The notes under the pieces: model-generated
Databases searched by the model: none
What the model was told of the DNA's origin: nothing
What the model saw: only the letters and a program-made list of their open reading frames with translations
In this document: positions 18,193-26,772 of the stretch, piece after piece
Numbering within the stretch: the first letter of the stretch is position 1
Layout: every line of letters starts with the position of its first letter
Made by a program: the position numbers and the translations under genes
From: Bacillus spongiae
GTDB lineage: Bacteria; Bacillota; Bacilli; Bacillales; Bacillaceae_K
Direction: 5' to 3'
NCBI RefSeq assembly: GCF_037120725.1
Contig: NZ_JBBAXC010000003.1
Location: 62,001 to 126,000 of the forward strand
DNA: 64,000 nt

Positions 18193-19560
18193 TTATTTAA
18201 TCCGTTTCATTGCATCAGCCACAAATTCGACATCCGTTCCTACAATGATTTGTAAATTCTTATTATTTATTTTAATAACACCTCTTGCACCATGTTTCTT
18301 CAAATTCGACTCTTGAACTAGATTCATATCTTTCATTTCAAGGCGTAATCTTGTGGTGCAGTTATCAATAGTAGAAATATTGTCACTTCCTCCTATATTA
18401 GCGACAAAATTCTTCGCCATTACAACATACTTATCATCCTCAGTTGAAGTGTTCTCCTCTTCTGGTAGATCCTCCTCATCTTCTCGTCCGGGTGTTTTTA
18501 AATCAAGCTTCTTAATCAAAAATACAAACACAACATAATAAATGACTCCGTAAATGAGGCCTACCCCTAATAGTAGCCATGGTTTAGTTGCAATTCCTAT
18601 GTTTAGGAAGTAGTCAATTGCCCCAGCTGAAAAACCAAATCCACTAAGAATACCTAGAGAGTAGGTGACGACCATTGAACTAGCCGTTAGAAGAGCATGT
18701 ACAACATAAAGGACTGGTGATAGGAACATGAAAGAAAACTCAATTGGTTCTGTAATCCCTGTTAGAAAAGAAGCAAACCCAATACCAAGTAGCATACCTG
18801 TAACAGCCTTTTTCCGTTCTTTTTTTGCTGTTGTAATCATCGCAAGACACGCTGCTGGAAGACCAAACATCATAATAGGGAAGAAACCTGTCATGAAAAT
18901 TCCAGCGTTTGGGTCACCAGCGAAGAAACGATGTAAATCACCGGTTGCCCCGTTGTACTCACCGAACACAAACCATGGAAAAGAATTTAAAACATGGTGA
19001 AGTCCAGTTGGAATTAATATACGATTTAAGAATCCAAAAACCCCAACACCTGCTGCACCAGCGTTAATAATCCATTCTCCAAGTGCATTAATACCATCTT
19101 GCACTGGAGGCCACACAAATCCTAAAATTCCTGATAATAAAATCATCGTTGCAGCTGTTACAATTGGAACAAAACGTTTACCCCCAAAGAATCCAAGCCA
19201 TGTTGGCAATTTAATCGCATGGAAGCGATTGTATAACATCCCACCAATGACCCCTGATAGAATCCCTCCTAAAAAGCTCATATCAATGTCTTCGTTTATT
19301 GATTGAGTCCCATTTGTTAATACAAAGAATCCAATCGCACCTGCCAAGCCTGCAGCTCCATTCCCATCTTTGGCAAATCCGATTGCAATCCCGATTGCAA
19401 AAAGTAAAGGTAAATTGTCAAAAATCGCTCCACCTGCGCCTGAAACAAACGCAATATTTAGGAGATCTTCTTGTCCTAAACGCAAAAGTAATGCTGCAGC
19501 TGGTAATACTGCAATGGGAAGCATAAGCGATTTCCCTATTCGTTGTAAAAATGATAGCAT
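18193..19560 (-). CDS. nagP: PTS N-acetylglucosamine-specific EIIBC
   Basis: The 455-residue permease imports and phosphorylates N-acetylglucosamine. Residues 1-350 are the EIIC membrane domain (FLQRIGKSLMLPIAVLPAAA start, HHVLNSFPWF and GITEPIEFSF in the substrate region). After an acidic linker, the EIIB domain from about 380 carries the phosphocysteine in DNCTTRLR near residue 402. There is no fused EIIA, so a general EIIA must serve it. It is divergent from nagA, with two NagR-type sites and a cre-like site between them. GGAGG precedes the ATG. Confidence 0.95.
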   Translation of the reverse strand: MLSFLQRIGKSLMLPIAVLPAAALLLRLGQEDLLNIAFVSGAGGAIFDNLPLLFAIGIAIGFAKDGNGAAGLAGAIGFFVLTNGTQSINEDIDMSFLGGILSGVIGGMLYNRFHAIKLPTWLGFFGGKRFVPIVTAATMILLSGILGFVWPPVQDGINALGEWIINAGAAGVGVFGFLNRILIPTGLHHVLNSFPWFVFGEYNGATGDLHRFFAGDPNAGIFMTGFFPIMMFGLPAACLAMITTAKKERKKAVTGMLLGIGFASFLTGITEPIEFSFMFLSPVLYVVHALLTASSMVVTYSLGILSGFGFSAGAIDYFLNIGIATKPWLLLGVGLIYGVIYYVVFVFLIKKLDLKTPGREDEEDLPEEENTSTEDDKYVVMAKNFVANIGGSDNISTIDNCTTRLRLEMKDMNLVQESNLKKHGARGVIKINNKNLQIIVGTDVEFVADAMKRIK

Positions 19561-19585
19561 TTATATCCCTCCATACAAGGTTATT

Positions 19586-19599
19586 TGAAAGCGTTTTAA
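19586..19599. promoter_or_regulatory. cre-like catabolite site in front of nagP
   Basis: TGAAAGCGTTTTAA matches the CcpA consensus TGWAANCGNTNWCA at all defined positions but one. It lies 26 bases before the nagP start, where CcpA would act as a roadblock or repressor. Confidence 0.6.
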
Positions 19600-19619
19600 G
19601 TTTAACACGGAATATGATT

Positions 19620-19635
19620 AGTTGTCTATACCAAT
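19620..19635 (-). promoter_or_regulatory. NagR operator 1
   Basis: AGTTGTCTATACCAAT is the reverse complement of ATTGGTATAGACAACT, the site I recall for NagR/YvoA in Bacillus subtilis. It faces operator 2 in inverted orientation. Confidence 0.85.
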
Positions 19636-19646
19636 TACATCAAATA

Positions 19647-19662
19647 AATGGTATAGACAACT
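19647..19662 (+). promoter_or_regulatory. NagR operator 2
   Basis: AATGGTATAGACAACT differs from operator 1 at one position and lies 27 bp from it, centre to centre. The pair sits between nagP and nagA and can repress both promoters until amino-sugar phosphates bind NagR. Confidence 0.85.
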
Positions 19663-19774
19663 AATTGTCATAGTGTTACTATTTGTACTGTAAAAAACAA
19701 TTTATCTCGAAAAATGAATAGAAAATTCCATAGATGAAAGTCTAATTTTATTATTCTTGAAGGGGATGGATAAT

Positions 19775-20968
19775 ATGTCAGCAAATCCTATTATTATAGA
19801 AAACTTAAAAGTATATACAAAAAATGGAATTAATTATAGTGGAAATGTAAAAATAGAGGACGGAAAAATAATTGCAGTTGGGGATAGTACAAATGTATTG
19901 AAATCTGGAGATGAAACAGTAATTACTCTCACAAACGACTTTCATTTAATCCCTGGTTTTATCGACATTCATATTCATGGTGCAGATGGTGCAGACACAA
20001 TGGACGCAACATCAAACGCGATAGAAGCGATTTGTAAAGCTCTCCCTAAGGAGGGAACAACAAGCTTTTTCCCTACAACGATTACACAAGAAAGTTCGAA
20101 CATTGAAAAAGCGGTTGAAGTTGTAGGGAAATATATAAATCATCAGCCAAAATCCGGTCAAGCGGAACCGCTTGGCATTCATTTAGAAGGACCTTTTATT
20201 AATGCAAAGAAAGCTGGTGCTCAGCCTACACAACACATAAAAGCAGCTGATATTGAGTTATTCAAACAATGGAATAAACTTTCAAACAACCATATTAAAA
20301 TTGTGACTCATGCCCCAGAAATTCATGGGGGGTTAGAATTTGCTCATTATTTACATGAGCAGCAAATCATTTCGTCAATTGGGCACTCCGATGCAAAATA
20401 TGCTGACATGAAGAACGCTGTGAAAGAAGGTTCCACTCATGTTACCCACCTTTTTAATGGTATGAGTGGAATACATCATCGTGAGCCAGGTGTAGCTGGT
20501 GGAGCTCTATTAAGACAAGAACTATTTACAGAAATCATTGTAGATGGAATTCATGTTTGTCCTGATATGGTTGATCTTCTTTATCAACAAAAAACAGCCG
20601 ACAGAATGATTTTGATCACCGATGCAATGAGAGCAAAAGGCTTAAATGATGGAAAATACGATTTGGGAGGACAAGGGGTTACCGTTGAAGATGGGAAAGT
20701 CTATTTATTAGACGGGACACTTGCAGGTAGCCTTCTAAAAATGATCGATGGCTTTAAAAATCTTATTTCATTCACTGGTTGTTCTATTCAGGAAGCCATT
20801 CAAATGGCATCAACCAATCCAGCAAAGCAGTTGAATGTTTGTGATCGAAAAGGAAGTATTAGTGAAGGAAAAGATGCCGACCTTGTTATTCTTGATCAAG
20901 ACTTAAACATTGTTTTGACGATTTGTCGTGGAGAAATTGCTTATAATAATATGGAGGAACTATCATGA
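19775..20968 (+). CDS. nagA: N-acetylglucosamine-6-phosphate deacetylase
   Basis: NagA removes the acetyl group from GlcNAc-6-phosphate. The 397-residue amidohydrolase has the metal motif FIDIHIHGADG near residue 60, the substrate segment HLEGPFINAKKAGAQ near 135, SIGHSDA and THLFNGMSG for metal and sugar binding, and the catalytic Asp in LITDAMRA. Start ATG 19775 follows GAAGGGGATGG at good spacing; an earlier TTG at 19757 is in frame. Its stop overlaps the nagB start by four bases (ATGA), showing translational coupling. Confidence 0.96.
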   Translation: MSANPIIIENLKVYTKNGINYSGNVKIEDGKIIAVGDSTNVLKSGDETVITLTNDFHLIPGFIDIHIHGADGADTMDATSNAIEAICKALPKEGTTSFFPTTITQESSNIEKAVEVVGKYINHQPKSGQAEPLGIHLEGPFINAKKAGAQPTQHIKAADIELFKQWNKLSNNHIKIVTHAPEIHGGLEFAHYLHEQQIISSIGHSDAKYADMKNAVKEGSTHVTHLFNGMSGIHHREPGVAGGALLRQELFTEIIVDGIHVCPDMVDLLYQQKTADRMILITDAMRAKGLNDGKYDLGGQGVTVEDGKVYLLDGTLAGSLLKMIDGFKNLISFTGCSIQEAIQMASTNPAKQLNVCDRKGSISEGKDADLVILDQDLNIVLTICRGEIAYNNMEELS

Positions 20969-21693
20969 GAATTCTAGAAACTAAGAACTATCAAGAAATG
21001 AGTCAACTTGCAGCTGAATACATTATTGAAAAAATCCGTCATTCTGCTCAGATAAATCTTGGTTTAGCAACTGGAAGTACTCCTTTAGGAACATACAGTG
21101 AAATGATTAAGGATTTTGAAAAGGATGAAACTTCTTATCAACACGTAAGAACATTTAATTTAGATGAATATGTAGGTTTAGATAATAAACACCCAAATAG
21201 TTATAACTATTTCATGAGAGAGAATTTATTTAACCACATCAACATTACCGAAGAGCAAACCCATATTCCAAACGGCATGGCAGCCAACATCGAAAAAGTG
21301 TGTCAAGGTTATGAAGAATTATTAGAAAAACAAGGTGGGATTGACCTTCAACTATTAGGAATCGGAAAAAATGGACATATTGGATTTAATGAACCAGGAA
21401 CCTCTTTTGAATCGATAACTCATAAAGTAAAGCTAGCACAATCAACGCGGTTGGCGAATGCTAGGTTCTTTACAAGTATGGATAAGGTGCCTACTCATGC
21501 AATTACAATGGGTATTTCTACAATCCTAAGAAGTAAGGAAATCTTACTTCTTGTATCTGGTGAGGAAAAAAGTGAAGCTGTAAAACAGTTATTTTATGGA
21601 CCAATAAACGAGAACTTTCCTGCTTCGGTGCTAAACACGCATCAAAATGTTACAATAATTGGGGACAAAAAAGCATTTGCAGGTATAATTTGA
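20965..21693 (+). CDS. nagB: glucosamine-6-phosphate deaminase
   Basis: NagB converts glucosamine-6-phosphate to fructose-6-phosphate and ammonia, feeding glycolysis. The 242-residue protein shows LGLATGSTPLGTY at residue 33, the active-site FNLDEYVGL near 63, and LGIGKNGHIGFNEPG near 128. It is the short form typical of Bacillaceae, lacking the allosteric C-terminal extension of the Escherichia coli enzyme. It overlaps nagA by four bases and is followed by nagR after 21 bases. Confidence 0.97.
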   Translation: MRILETKNYQEMSQLAAEYIIEKIRHSAQINLGLATGSTPLGTYSEMIKDFEKDETSYQHVRTFNLDEYVGLDNKHPNSYNYFMRENLFNHINITEEQTHIPNGMAANIEKVCQGYEELLEKQGGIDLQLLGIGKNGHIGFNEPGTSFESITHKVKLAQSTRLANARFFTSMDKVPTHAITMGISTILRSKEILLLVSGEEKSEAVKQLFYGPINENFPASVLNTHQNVTIIGDKKAFAGII

Positions 21694-21714
21694 GTAAAGA
21701 AAGGAGTCTAGAAG

Positions 21715-22437
21715 ATGATTGACAAATCCTCTCCTCTCCCCTTGTACCATCAAATTGTTGAAAAGATCAAAAAACAAATTGAACAAGGCGAATTAATGCC
21801 AGGGGATACGGTACAATCTGAGCGTGAGTACGCCGAAAAATACGAAATTAGTCGGATGACAGTAAGACAAGCAATTACACAATTAACGAATGAAGGCTAC
21901 CTCTATCGATTAAAAGGTGTCGGAACTTTCGTTGCAGAGCGCAAAATTGAACAGCCTTTATCAGGGCTAACTAGCTTTACAGAAGATATGGAAACTAGAG
22001 GCATGAAACCGAGTAGTAAAATTATAAATTTTGAAATCATTCCTGCTTCCGCTTCTATTGCTAGTCAATTAAATATGAAAGAACATTCGCCAGTATATGA
22101 AATACAGAGAATACGGTTAGCAGATAACGAACCGATAGCACTTGAGCACACATATATATCAGCAAACCTAGTTAAGGGCCTTACCGAAGAAATCGTAGAG
22201 ACTTCCCTTTATAAATATATTGAAAGTGACTCAAAATTGACCATTCAAAATGCCACTCAGGTTATTGAAGCATCAATAGCGAATGAACAAGAAGCTGAGT
22301 ATCTAAACATAAAGAAAGGAGTACCTGTTCTTTTAATTCAAAGAAATACCTTTCTAAAGGATAATCAACCATTTGAAGTCGTTCGATCTTCTTATCGATC
22401 AGACCGATATAAATTCATGATTAATATGGAGCGCTAG
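21715..22437 (+). CDS. nagR: GntR/HutC regulator of N-acetylglucosamine use
   Basis: A 240-residue repressor with a GntR winged helix (residues 1-70: LPLYHQIVEKIKKQIEQGELMPGD, then SEREYAEKYEISRMTVRQAI) and a UTRA ligand domain (about 80-235). It corresponds to NagR/YvoA, which binds glucosamine-6-phosphate and N-acetylglucosamine-6-phosphate. The two matching operators lie in front of nagA and nagP. AAAGGAG precedes the ATG. Confidence 0.94.
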   Translation: MIDKSSPLPLYHQIVEKIKKQIEQGELMPGDTVQSEREYAEKYEISRMTVRQAITQLTNEGYLYRLKGVGTFVAERKIEQPLSGLTSFTEDMETRGMKPSSKIINFEIIPASASIASQLNMKEHSPVYEIQRIRLADNEPIALEHTYISANLVKGLTEEIVETSLYKYIESDSKLTIQNATQVIEASIANEQEAEYLNIKKGVPVLLIQRNTFLKDNQPFEVVRSSYRSDRYKFMINMER

Positions 22438-22467
22438 AAAACTCATCCTACTGGGGGTGGAGCGGCA

Positions 22468-23202
22468 TTGATTGATGAATATTTGAAAAAGATTATGGAT
22501 TTATTAGAATTTGTAAAGGTTGAAGAGAAAGAAAGTATCTTGAAAGCTGCTACTAAAGTCTCAACGAGTATTATGAGGGATGGTATTATCCATATCTTTG
22601 GTGTTGGCCATTCTCACATATTCGGTGAAGAAATCTTTTATAGAGCTGGCGGACTCGTTCCGATAAATCCTATATTGGTGGAAGAGCTCATGCTTCATAA
22701 AGGAGCGAGTCGATCATCTAGACTTGAAAAAGAAAATGACTTTGCAAAAACATTCATGTCTAAAGAAGACATTCGCCCTAATGATCTTGTAATCGTAATT
22801 TCTACGTCTGGAAGAAACCCAGTTCCTATTGATGTTGCTAGATGGAGCCAAGCAAAAGGGGCATTTGTCATCTGCATCACATCGTTGACGTATGCCAAAA
22901 GCCAACCTTCTAGACACAAAGAACAGTATTATTTATATCAATCTGCAGATTTAGTCATTGATAATCATATAAGCATTGGTGATACGCTCATGAAATATCC
23001 AGACTTTGATGAGACTTTCGGATCAGGTTCAACTGTAGTTGGAACAGTGATCATGAATGGGATTATGGTCGAAGCAATAAATATAATGCTGAAAAATGGC
23101 TATCACCCACCTATCTTCAAAAGTGGAAATGTAGATGGTACTGAAGCACACAATCGTTCCTTAGTTGAAAAGTATAAGGCACGAATTAAAAGGTTGAATT
23201 AA
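22468..23202 (+). CDS. SIS-domain sugar-phosphate protein (UPF0309-like)
   Basis: The 244-residue protein has a sugar isomerase (SIS_2) fold: an N-terminal helix pair, then HIFGVGHSHIFGEEIFYRAGG near residue 36, NDLVIVISTSGRNPVPIDVA near 106, and YPDFDETFGSGSTVVG near 180. SIS domains bind phosphosugars as isomerases, etherases or sensors. The TTG start at 22468 follows GGGGGTGG. As the last gene of the nag operon it probably acts on an amino-sugar phosphate, but the reaction is not known. A terminator follows. Confidence 0.85.
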   Translation: MIDEYLKKIMDLLEFVKVEEKESILKAATKVSTSIMRDGIIHIFGVGHSHIFGEEIFYRAGGLVPINPILVEELMLHKGASRSSRLEKENDFAKTFMSKEDIRPNDLVIVISTSGRNPVPIDVARWSQAKGAFVICITSLTYAKSQPSRHKEQYYLYQSADLVIDNHISIGDTLMKYPDFDETFGSGSTVVGTVIMNGIMVEAINIMLKNGYHPPIFKSGNVDGTEAHNRSLVEKYKARIKRLN

Positions 23203-23215
23203 CTAGCAAGGTATA

Positions 23216-23275
23216 AATAAGTCAAGCGGACTACAAGGATATCATCCATGAAGACCGCTTGGCTTATTTTCTTTG
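23216..23275 (+). terminator. nag operon terminator
   Basis: AATAAGTCAAGCGG pairs with CCGCTTGGCTTATTT (one mismatch) around a 25-base loop and runs into TTTCTTTG. Confidence 0.75.
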
Positions 23276-23363
23276 TACTTCGTTTTAGAAATACCGAACA
23301 TCCTTGAATAGTAGAAAGCCAGATCATTACTTTTAACAGCATTTAGAGGGATTTTTTTGCTCA

Positions 23364-23612
23364 TTATGCATAGGAATGTAAACCAGCAATAACTAGGTTG
23401 ACGAAGATTAAATTAAACATGATGATTGCAAATCCAATAACAGCTAACCAAGCTGATTTCTCTCCTTGCCAATTTTTAGATAGTCTTAGATGAAGAAATA
23501 CAGCATAAAAAAGCCATGTAATTAAAGCCCACACTTCTTTTGGGTCCCATCCCCAAAAAAGAGTCCAAGCAATCTGTGCCCAAATCATTGCAAAGATTAG
23601 AACAATCATATG
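23364..23612 (-). pseudogene. C-terminal fragment of a CcsA/ResC-type haem protein gene
   Basis: About 83 residues match only the end of the cytochrome c assembly protein ResC/Ccs[19 protein letters not shown] is the tryptophan-rich haem-handling motif and [12 protein letters not shown] is the normal C-terminus. The full protein is near 390 residues, so four fifths are missing, as is its partner gene resB. The reading frame itself is intact and well kept, which suggests a fairly recent truncation. Its 5' border coincides with a copied terminator segment (23601-23668). An ATG without ribosome site starts the fragment, so it is probably not functional. Confidence 0.8.
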
Positions 23613-23668
23613 CATAAAACCAGCCGATGAGGCTGGTTTTTTCATCCTTAAAATACTACTACATAGTG
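23601..23668 (+). repeat. repeat copy B of the yhbH terminator segment
   Basis: AGAACAATCATATGCAT, the stem AAACCAGCC-GATGA-GGCTGGTTT, and TACTACTACATAGT match copy A at 16903-16969 with few changes. On the plus strand no gene leads into this terminator now. It adjoins the truncated ccsA/resC fragment exactly. Confidence 0.8.
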
Positions 23669-23708
23669 ACAGTACGTAGAAGATGAGAATTCTGCATCTT
23701 TACAGGAA

Positions 23709-24656
23709 TCAATTGCCTCTTTCCTCCGCATTTAATTGATGAGGGTGTCCTTCATTAGAATGTACTTCTTTTGGAAGTGCTTTAGGAGCGCTTGGAACTT
23801 CACGTAATTGACTTTTTAATTCGTTCGAAGAAAAGACTTTTATTATAAGCTGACCGCCGTACACTTTTGCACGAATAAGTATTGGCTGATTATGTGGATT
23901 TTTAAACGTAAAATCCGGTCCGTACCAGCTAACTGTAGCATCTCGATTAGGGGGGACATAGGGTACTTTACGACTGTGAGAGTATCTTTCTACAATTTTG
24001 ACTCCAGCACGGTCAACGGCATTAAACAAAGTAGAAGAGACTTGACAAATGCCTCCGCCAATCCCTTCTGATAGCTCACCTCTAACAATAACAGGGGCTG
24101 AAAGGTAGCCTTTTTTCTTTGTTCTTTTTCCCACCACCTTATTAAACGAGAATTTCTCTCCAGGAAAGATTACGGTATTATCAATTGCTTTTGCTGCCAA
24201 TTGAATATTGTGAGACCGTTCTTTATTCCTTGAATTAAAAAATGTGACATATTGACTAATGAATTTAGAACGAATACTAATAAGTAATTCACTATCAATC
24301 GTCGGGTAAATATATTTAACAGGAATAGTTATTTGAGATGGCTTTTTACTAAAATAATACGTATAAAAATGATCAATAAATTTGGTTTTATCGAGCTTTC
24401 GACCTGTTGTTTCTTTTACAATTTCATCATCATCCCCAATATAAGCATTCTTTGGGGGTTTATATACTTTTTTTTCTAATTCAAGCATATAGGTTTCCAA
24501 GGCAGCTTCATCAATCATTGTTTCGTCTAGAAAGCGGTGAGTAAACTTGGAGTGATGAATCGTATCCAATGTTTTTCCATCAAGCTGTAAAGTAAGATTA
24601 TTAGACGCATCACCTGTAATTATAGTTAGTAGGATGAAAGTAAAAAATAGCTTCAT
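23709..24656 (-). CDS. VanW family protein
   Basis: A 315-residue exported protein: a signal-like hydrophobic start (MKLFFTFILLTIIT), a variable region to about 135, and a VanW domain with FPGEKFSFNKVVG, then GGGICQVSSTLFNAV near 208, and the conserved ATVSWYGPDFTFKNP near 250. VanW is carried in some vancomycin resistance clusters but its function is unknown; chromosomal copies are common in spore formers and may act at the cell wall. The tail after 285 is hydrophilic. No van genes are near. Confidence 0.88.
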   Translation of the reverse strand: MKLFFTFILLTIITGDASNNLTLQLDGKTLDTIHHSKFTHRFLDETMIDEAALETYMLELEKKVYKPPKNAYIGDDDEIVKETTGRKLDKTKFIDHFYTYYFSKKPSQITIPVKYIYPTIDSELLISIRSKFISQYVTFFNSRNKERSHNIQLAAKAIDNTVIFPGEKFSFNKVVGKRTKKKGYLSAPVIVRGELSEGIGGGICQVSSTLFNAVDRAGVKIVERYSHSRKVPYVPPNRDATVSWYGPDFTFKNPHNQPILIRAKVYGGQLIIKVFSSNELKSQLREVPSAPKALPKEVHSNEGHPHQLNAEERGN

Positions 24657-25028
24657 GAGTAGTTCACCACCAAGTAAGTTAAGTCCAATTTACCAATTCA
24701 TTATTTATCATGTGTAACTATATGGTTTGGATAGCATGGAAAAAATGGAAATGAATCATCAGTTTTACTCCTAAGGAGTAAAACGCTCAAAATTATGTTT
24801 TGAAGGCGGTCTTAACGGATAGGAAATTTAATGGAGAGATAGAGGATTCCAGAAAAAATCATTTACCTCTTGATATTTTTTTTATATTAAAATTTTCTAT
24901 AATATTCCATTTTATAAGCTGATGAAAGTAGTAAAACAGCTTAATACAACAAAATATGATTTTCCCATTTAATATTGGGAATTATAAATAGTGAAGTACT
25001 CATCAAACATTGTCAGGGGGAATGTAAA
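24657..25028. other. intergenic region with a perfect palindrome before speD
   Basis: This 370-base stretch separates divergent VanW and speD. It holds TTTTACTCC-TAA-GGAGTAAAA at 24763-24783 and a very AT-rich block (24870-24960), probably the speD promoter zone. No open frame is supported. Confidence 0.5.
24763..24783. promoter_or_regulatory. 21-bp perfect palindrome, likely operator
   Basis: TTTTACTCC and GGAGTAAAA are exact complements around TAA. The size suits a dimeric repressor. It is 246 bases before speD and 107 bases before the VanW gene; which gene it controls is unclear. Confidence 0.5.
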
Positions 25029-25835
25029 TTGAATTTAACACCTAAGCAAAGGATTGAATTGCATGGTTTCAACAATTTAACCAAATCATTAAGCTTTAAT
25101 ATGTACGATATATGCTACACAAAAACAAAAGCAGAAAGGGAAGCGTACATAGATTACATAGACGAACAATATAATGCTGAACGTTTAACTAAAATTTTGA
25201 AAACGGTGACGGATATTATCGGCGCACACATCTTAAATATTGCGAAGCAAGATTATGATCCTCAAGGGGCAAGTGTAACGATATTAGTGTCAGAAGGCCC
25301 AGTTCACGAAGAGCATATCGAAGCATTGGATGAATCACCAGGTCCCATTCCGAACATTGTCGTCGGCGCGTTAGACAAAAGTCACATTACCGTGCACACA
25401 TATCCAGAGTACCACCCTGATGATGGAATTAGTACATTTCGTGCGGACATCGATGTATCAACATGTGGTGAAATTTCCCCTTTAAAAGCGTTAAATTATT
25501 TAATTCATTCGTTTGAAACCGATGTCATGACAATTGATTATCGAGTTAGAGGATTTACAAGGGATGTAACGGGGCATAAATTATTTATTGACCATGAAAT
25601 CAATTCCATTCAAAACTATATTCCAGACGAGATTCAAACTCAATACGATATGATTGATGTCAATGTATATCAAGAAAATATATTTCATACAAAATGTAAA
25701 CTGAGGGAATTTGATCTAAATCAATATTTATTTGGGTATACGAAAAATCAATTATCTGAAGAGGAACAAGCGGATATCACGAAAAGATTAGTGATTGAAA
25801 TGGATGAAATATTTTATGGGAAAAATATGACTTAA
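25029..25835 (+). CDS. speD: S-adenosylmethionine decarboxylase, long bacterial type
   Basis: SpeD makes decarboxylated SAM, the aminopropyl donor for spermidine. The 268-residue protein matches the Escherichia coli type: [43 protein letters not shown], and [13 protein letters not shown], where Ser 118 becomes the pyruvoyl group after self-cleavage. [20 protein letters not shown] and RGFTRD complete the signature. Bacilli more often carry the short SpeH-like enzyme. The TTG at 25029 has CAGGGGGA seven bases before it. No speE is adjacent. Confidence 0.95.
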   Translation: MNLTPKQRIELHGFNNLTKSLSFNMYDICYTKTKAEREAYIDYIDEQYNAERLTKILKTVTDIIGAHILNIAKQDYDPQGASVTILVSEGPVHEEHIEALDESPGPIPNIVVGALDKSHITVHTYPEYHPDDGISTFRADIDVSTCGEISPLKALNYLIHSFETDVMTIDYRVRGFTRDVTGHKLFIDHEINSIQNYIPDEIQTQYDMIDVNVYQENIFHTKCKLREFDLNQYLFGYTKNQLSEEEQADITKRLVIEMDEIFYGKNMT

Positions 25836-25904
25836 AAGGATGGTCCTAGATGGGGAAGAGTAGATAATACGCACTTATCCACCATAAATATCATCCTATC
25901 TTAT

Positions 25905-25950
25905 AAAAAAACCCTTCAAAGTAGACGAGAAATCTACTCTAAAGGGGATT
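25905..25950. terminator. bidirectional terminator between speD and the acetate-permease gene
   Basis: ACCCTTCAAAGTAGA pairs with TCTACTCTAAAGGGG with two mismatches around a seven-base loop. On the minus strand the stem is followed by seven T. Confidence 0.8.
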
Positions 25951-25972
25951 CTTCACTTAAATAAACATCATA

Positions 25973-26587
25973 TTATTTAAACAAGCCAAAAGGCTTTCCG
26001 ACAGGAAGAAAAACTCTTTCGAAATGTGTATTTAATACACTTGCAGCTGATCCATAAAAACTCATAATAGCGATTAAGAACTCCGATATGGCGGCAAGTT
26101 TATGTGTAACCTCAGTCGCAATTCCAAAGCTGGATAAGGCCAGCCCAATAAATAAGAAATCAATAAGGACAAATATGATAAATAACACTTTATGGGTTTC
26201 CATCGCTCCGATTGTCATAAAGAGACTAAAAAGTAAGTAGCCGATAAATGCCACTCCTAGCTGTTTCGTGTCGATAGATGAAGCAGCCATCTCTCCAAAT
26301 ACCCCTAATTGCATAAGCCATGAAGTCCCCACGCCGAGCCAAAACAATCCGAATGCTCCAAAAGCAGTTGTCCCGAATGTGTTATTATGCTTGGCATCCT
26401 GTATACAAGCAAAAAGTTGTGCAAAACCTCCTAAAAAAATAGCCCAAGGAAGTACAAAGGAAATTCCATCTGTCCAGCCAAGCTTTTGAGATGAGGCTAC
26501 TAAGGTAACCATAGCCAGTCCAAATAAGCCAAGTGCAGATGGATCTGCTGTAGTAATTTGTATTTTCTGTGATGAATTATTCTTCAT
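25973..26587 (-). CDS. GPR1/FUN34/YaaH family transporter (acetate/succinate permease)
   Basis: A 204-residue inner membrane protein with six hydrophobic segments. It starts with the family motif as DPSALGLFGLAMVTL (usual form NPAPLGL). GTSWLMQLGVF and FLLIFFVLID-like helices follow. SatP and relatives move acetate or succinate with protons. Start ATG 26587 has AGGAGG nine bases before it; an upstream in-frame ATG at 26638 lacks one. The substrate is inferred from the family only. Confidence 0.88.
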   Translation of the reverse strand: MKNNSSQKIQITTADPSALGLFGLAMVTLVASSQKLGWTDGISFVLPWAIFLGGFAQLFACIQDAKHNNTFGTTAFGAFGLFWLGVGTSWLMQLGVFGEMAASSIDTKQLGVAFIGYLLFSLFMTIGAMETHKVLFIIFVLIDFLFIGLALSSFGIATEVTHKLAAISEFLIAIMSFYGSAASVLNTHFERVFLPVGKPFGLFK

Positions 26588-26772
26588 AGTGTTCAAACCT
26601 CCTAACAAACATAACCTGAATACCATACTAAAAAACAAGGTGAGAGTTCAATGGTAATAATTTCTGAAGACTGTATGGAAACTTCCACTAAAAATCGAAC
26701 TATTATTCCGAGTGAAAAGGGTGGTATTATAGGGATTATAGAGCTAGTTAGTATGAAGAAAGGATGATATGA

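Noticed and set aside
23709-24656. Vancomycin resistance locus suggested by VanW
   Set aside because: No vanH, vanA, vanX or vanRS genes lie nearby; VanW-domain proteins are common in Bacillales without resistance.
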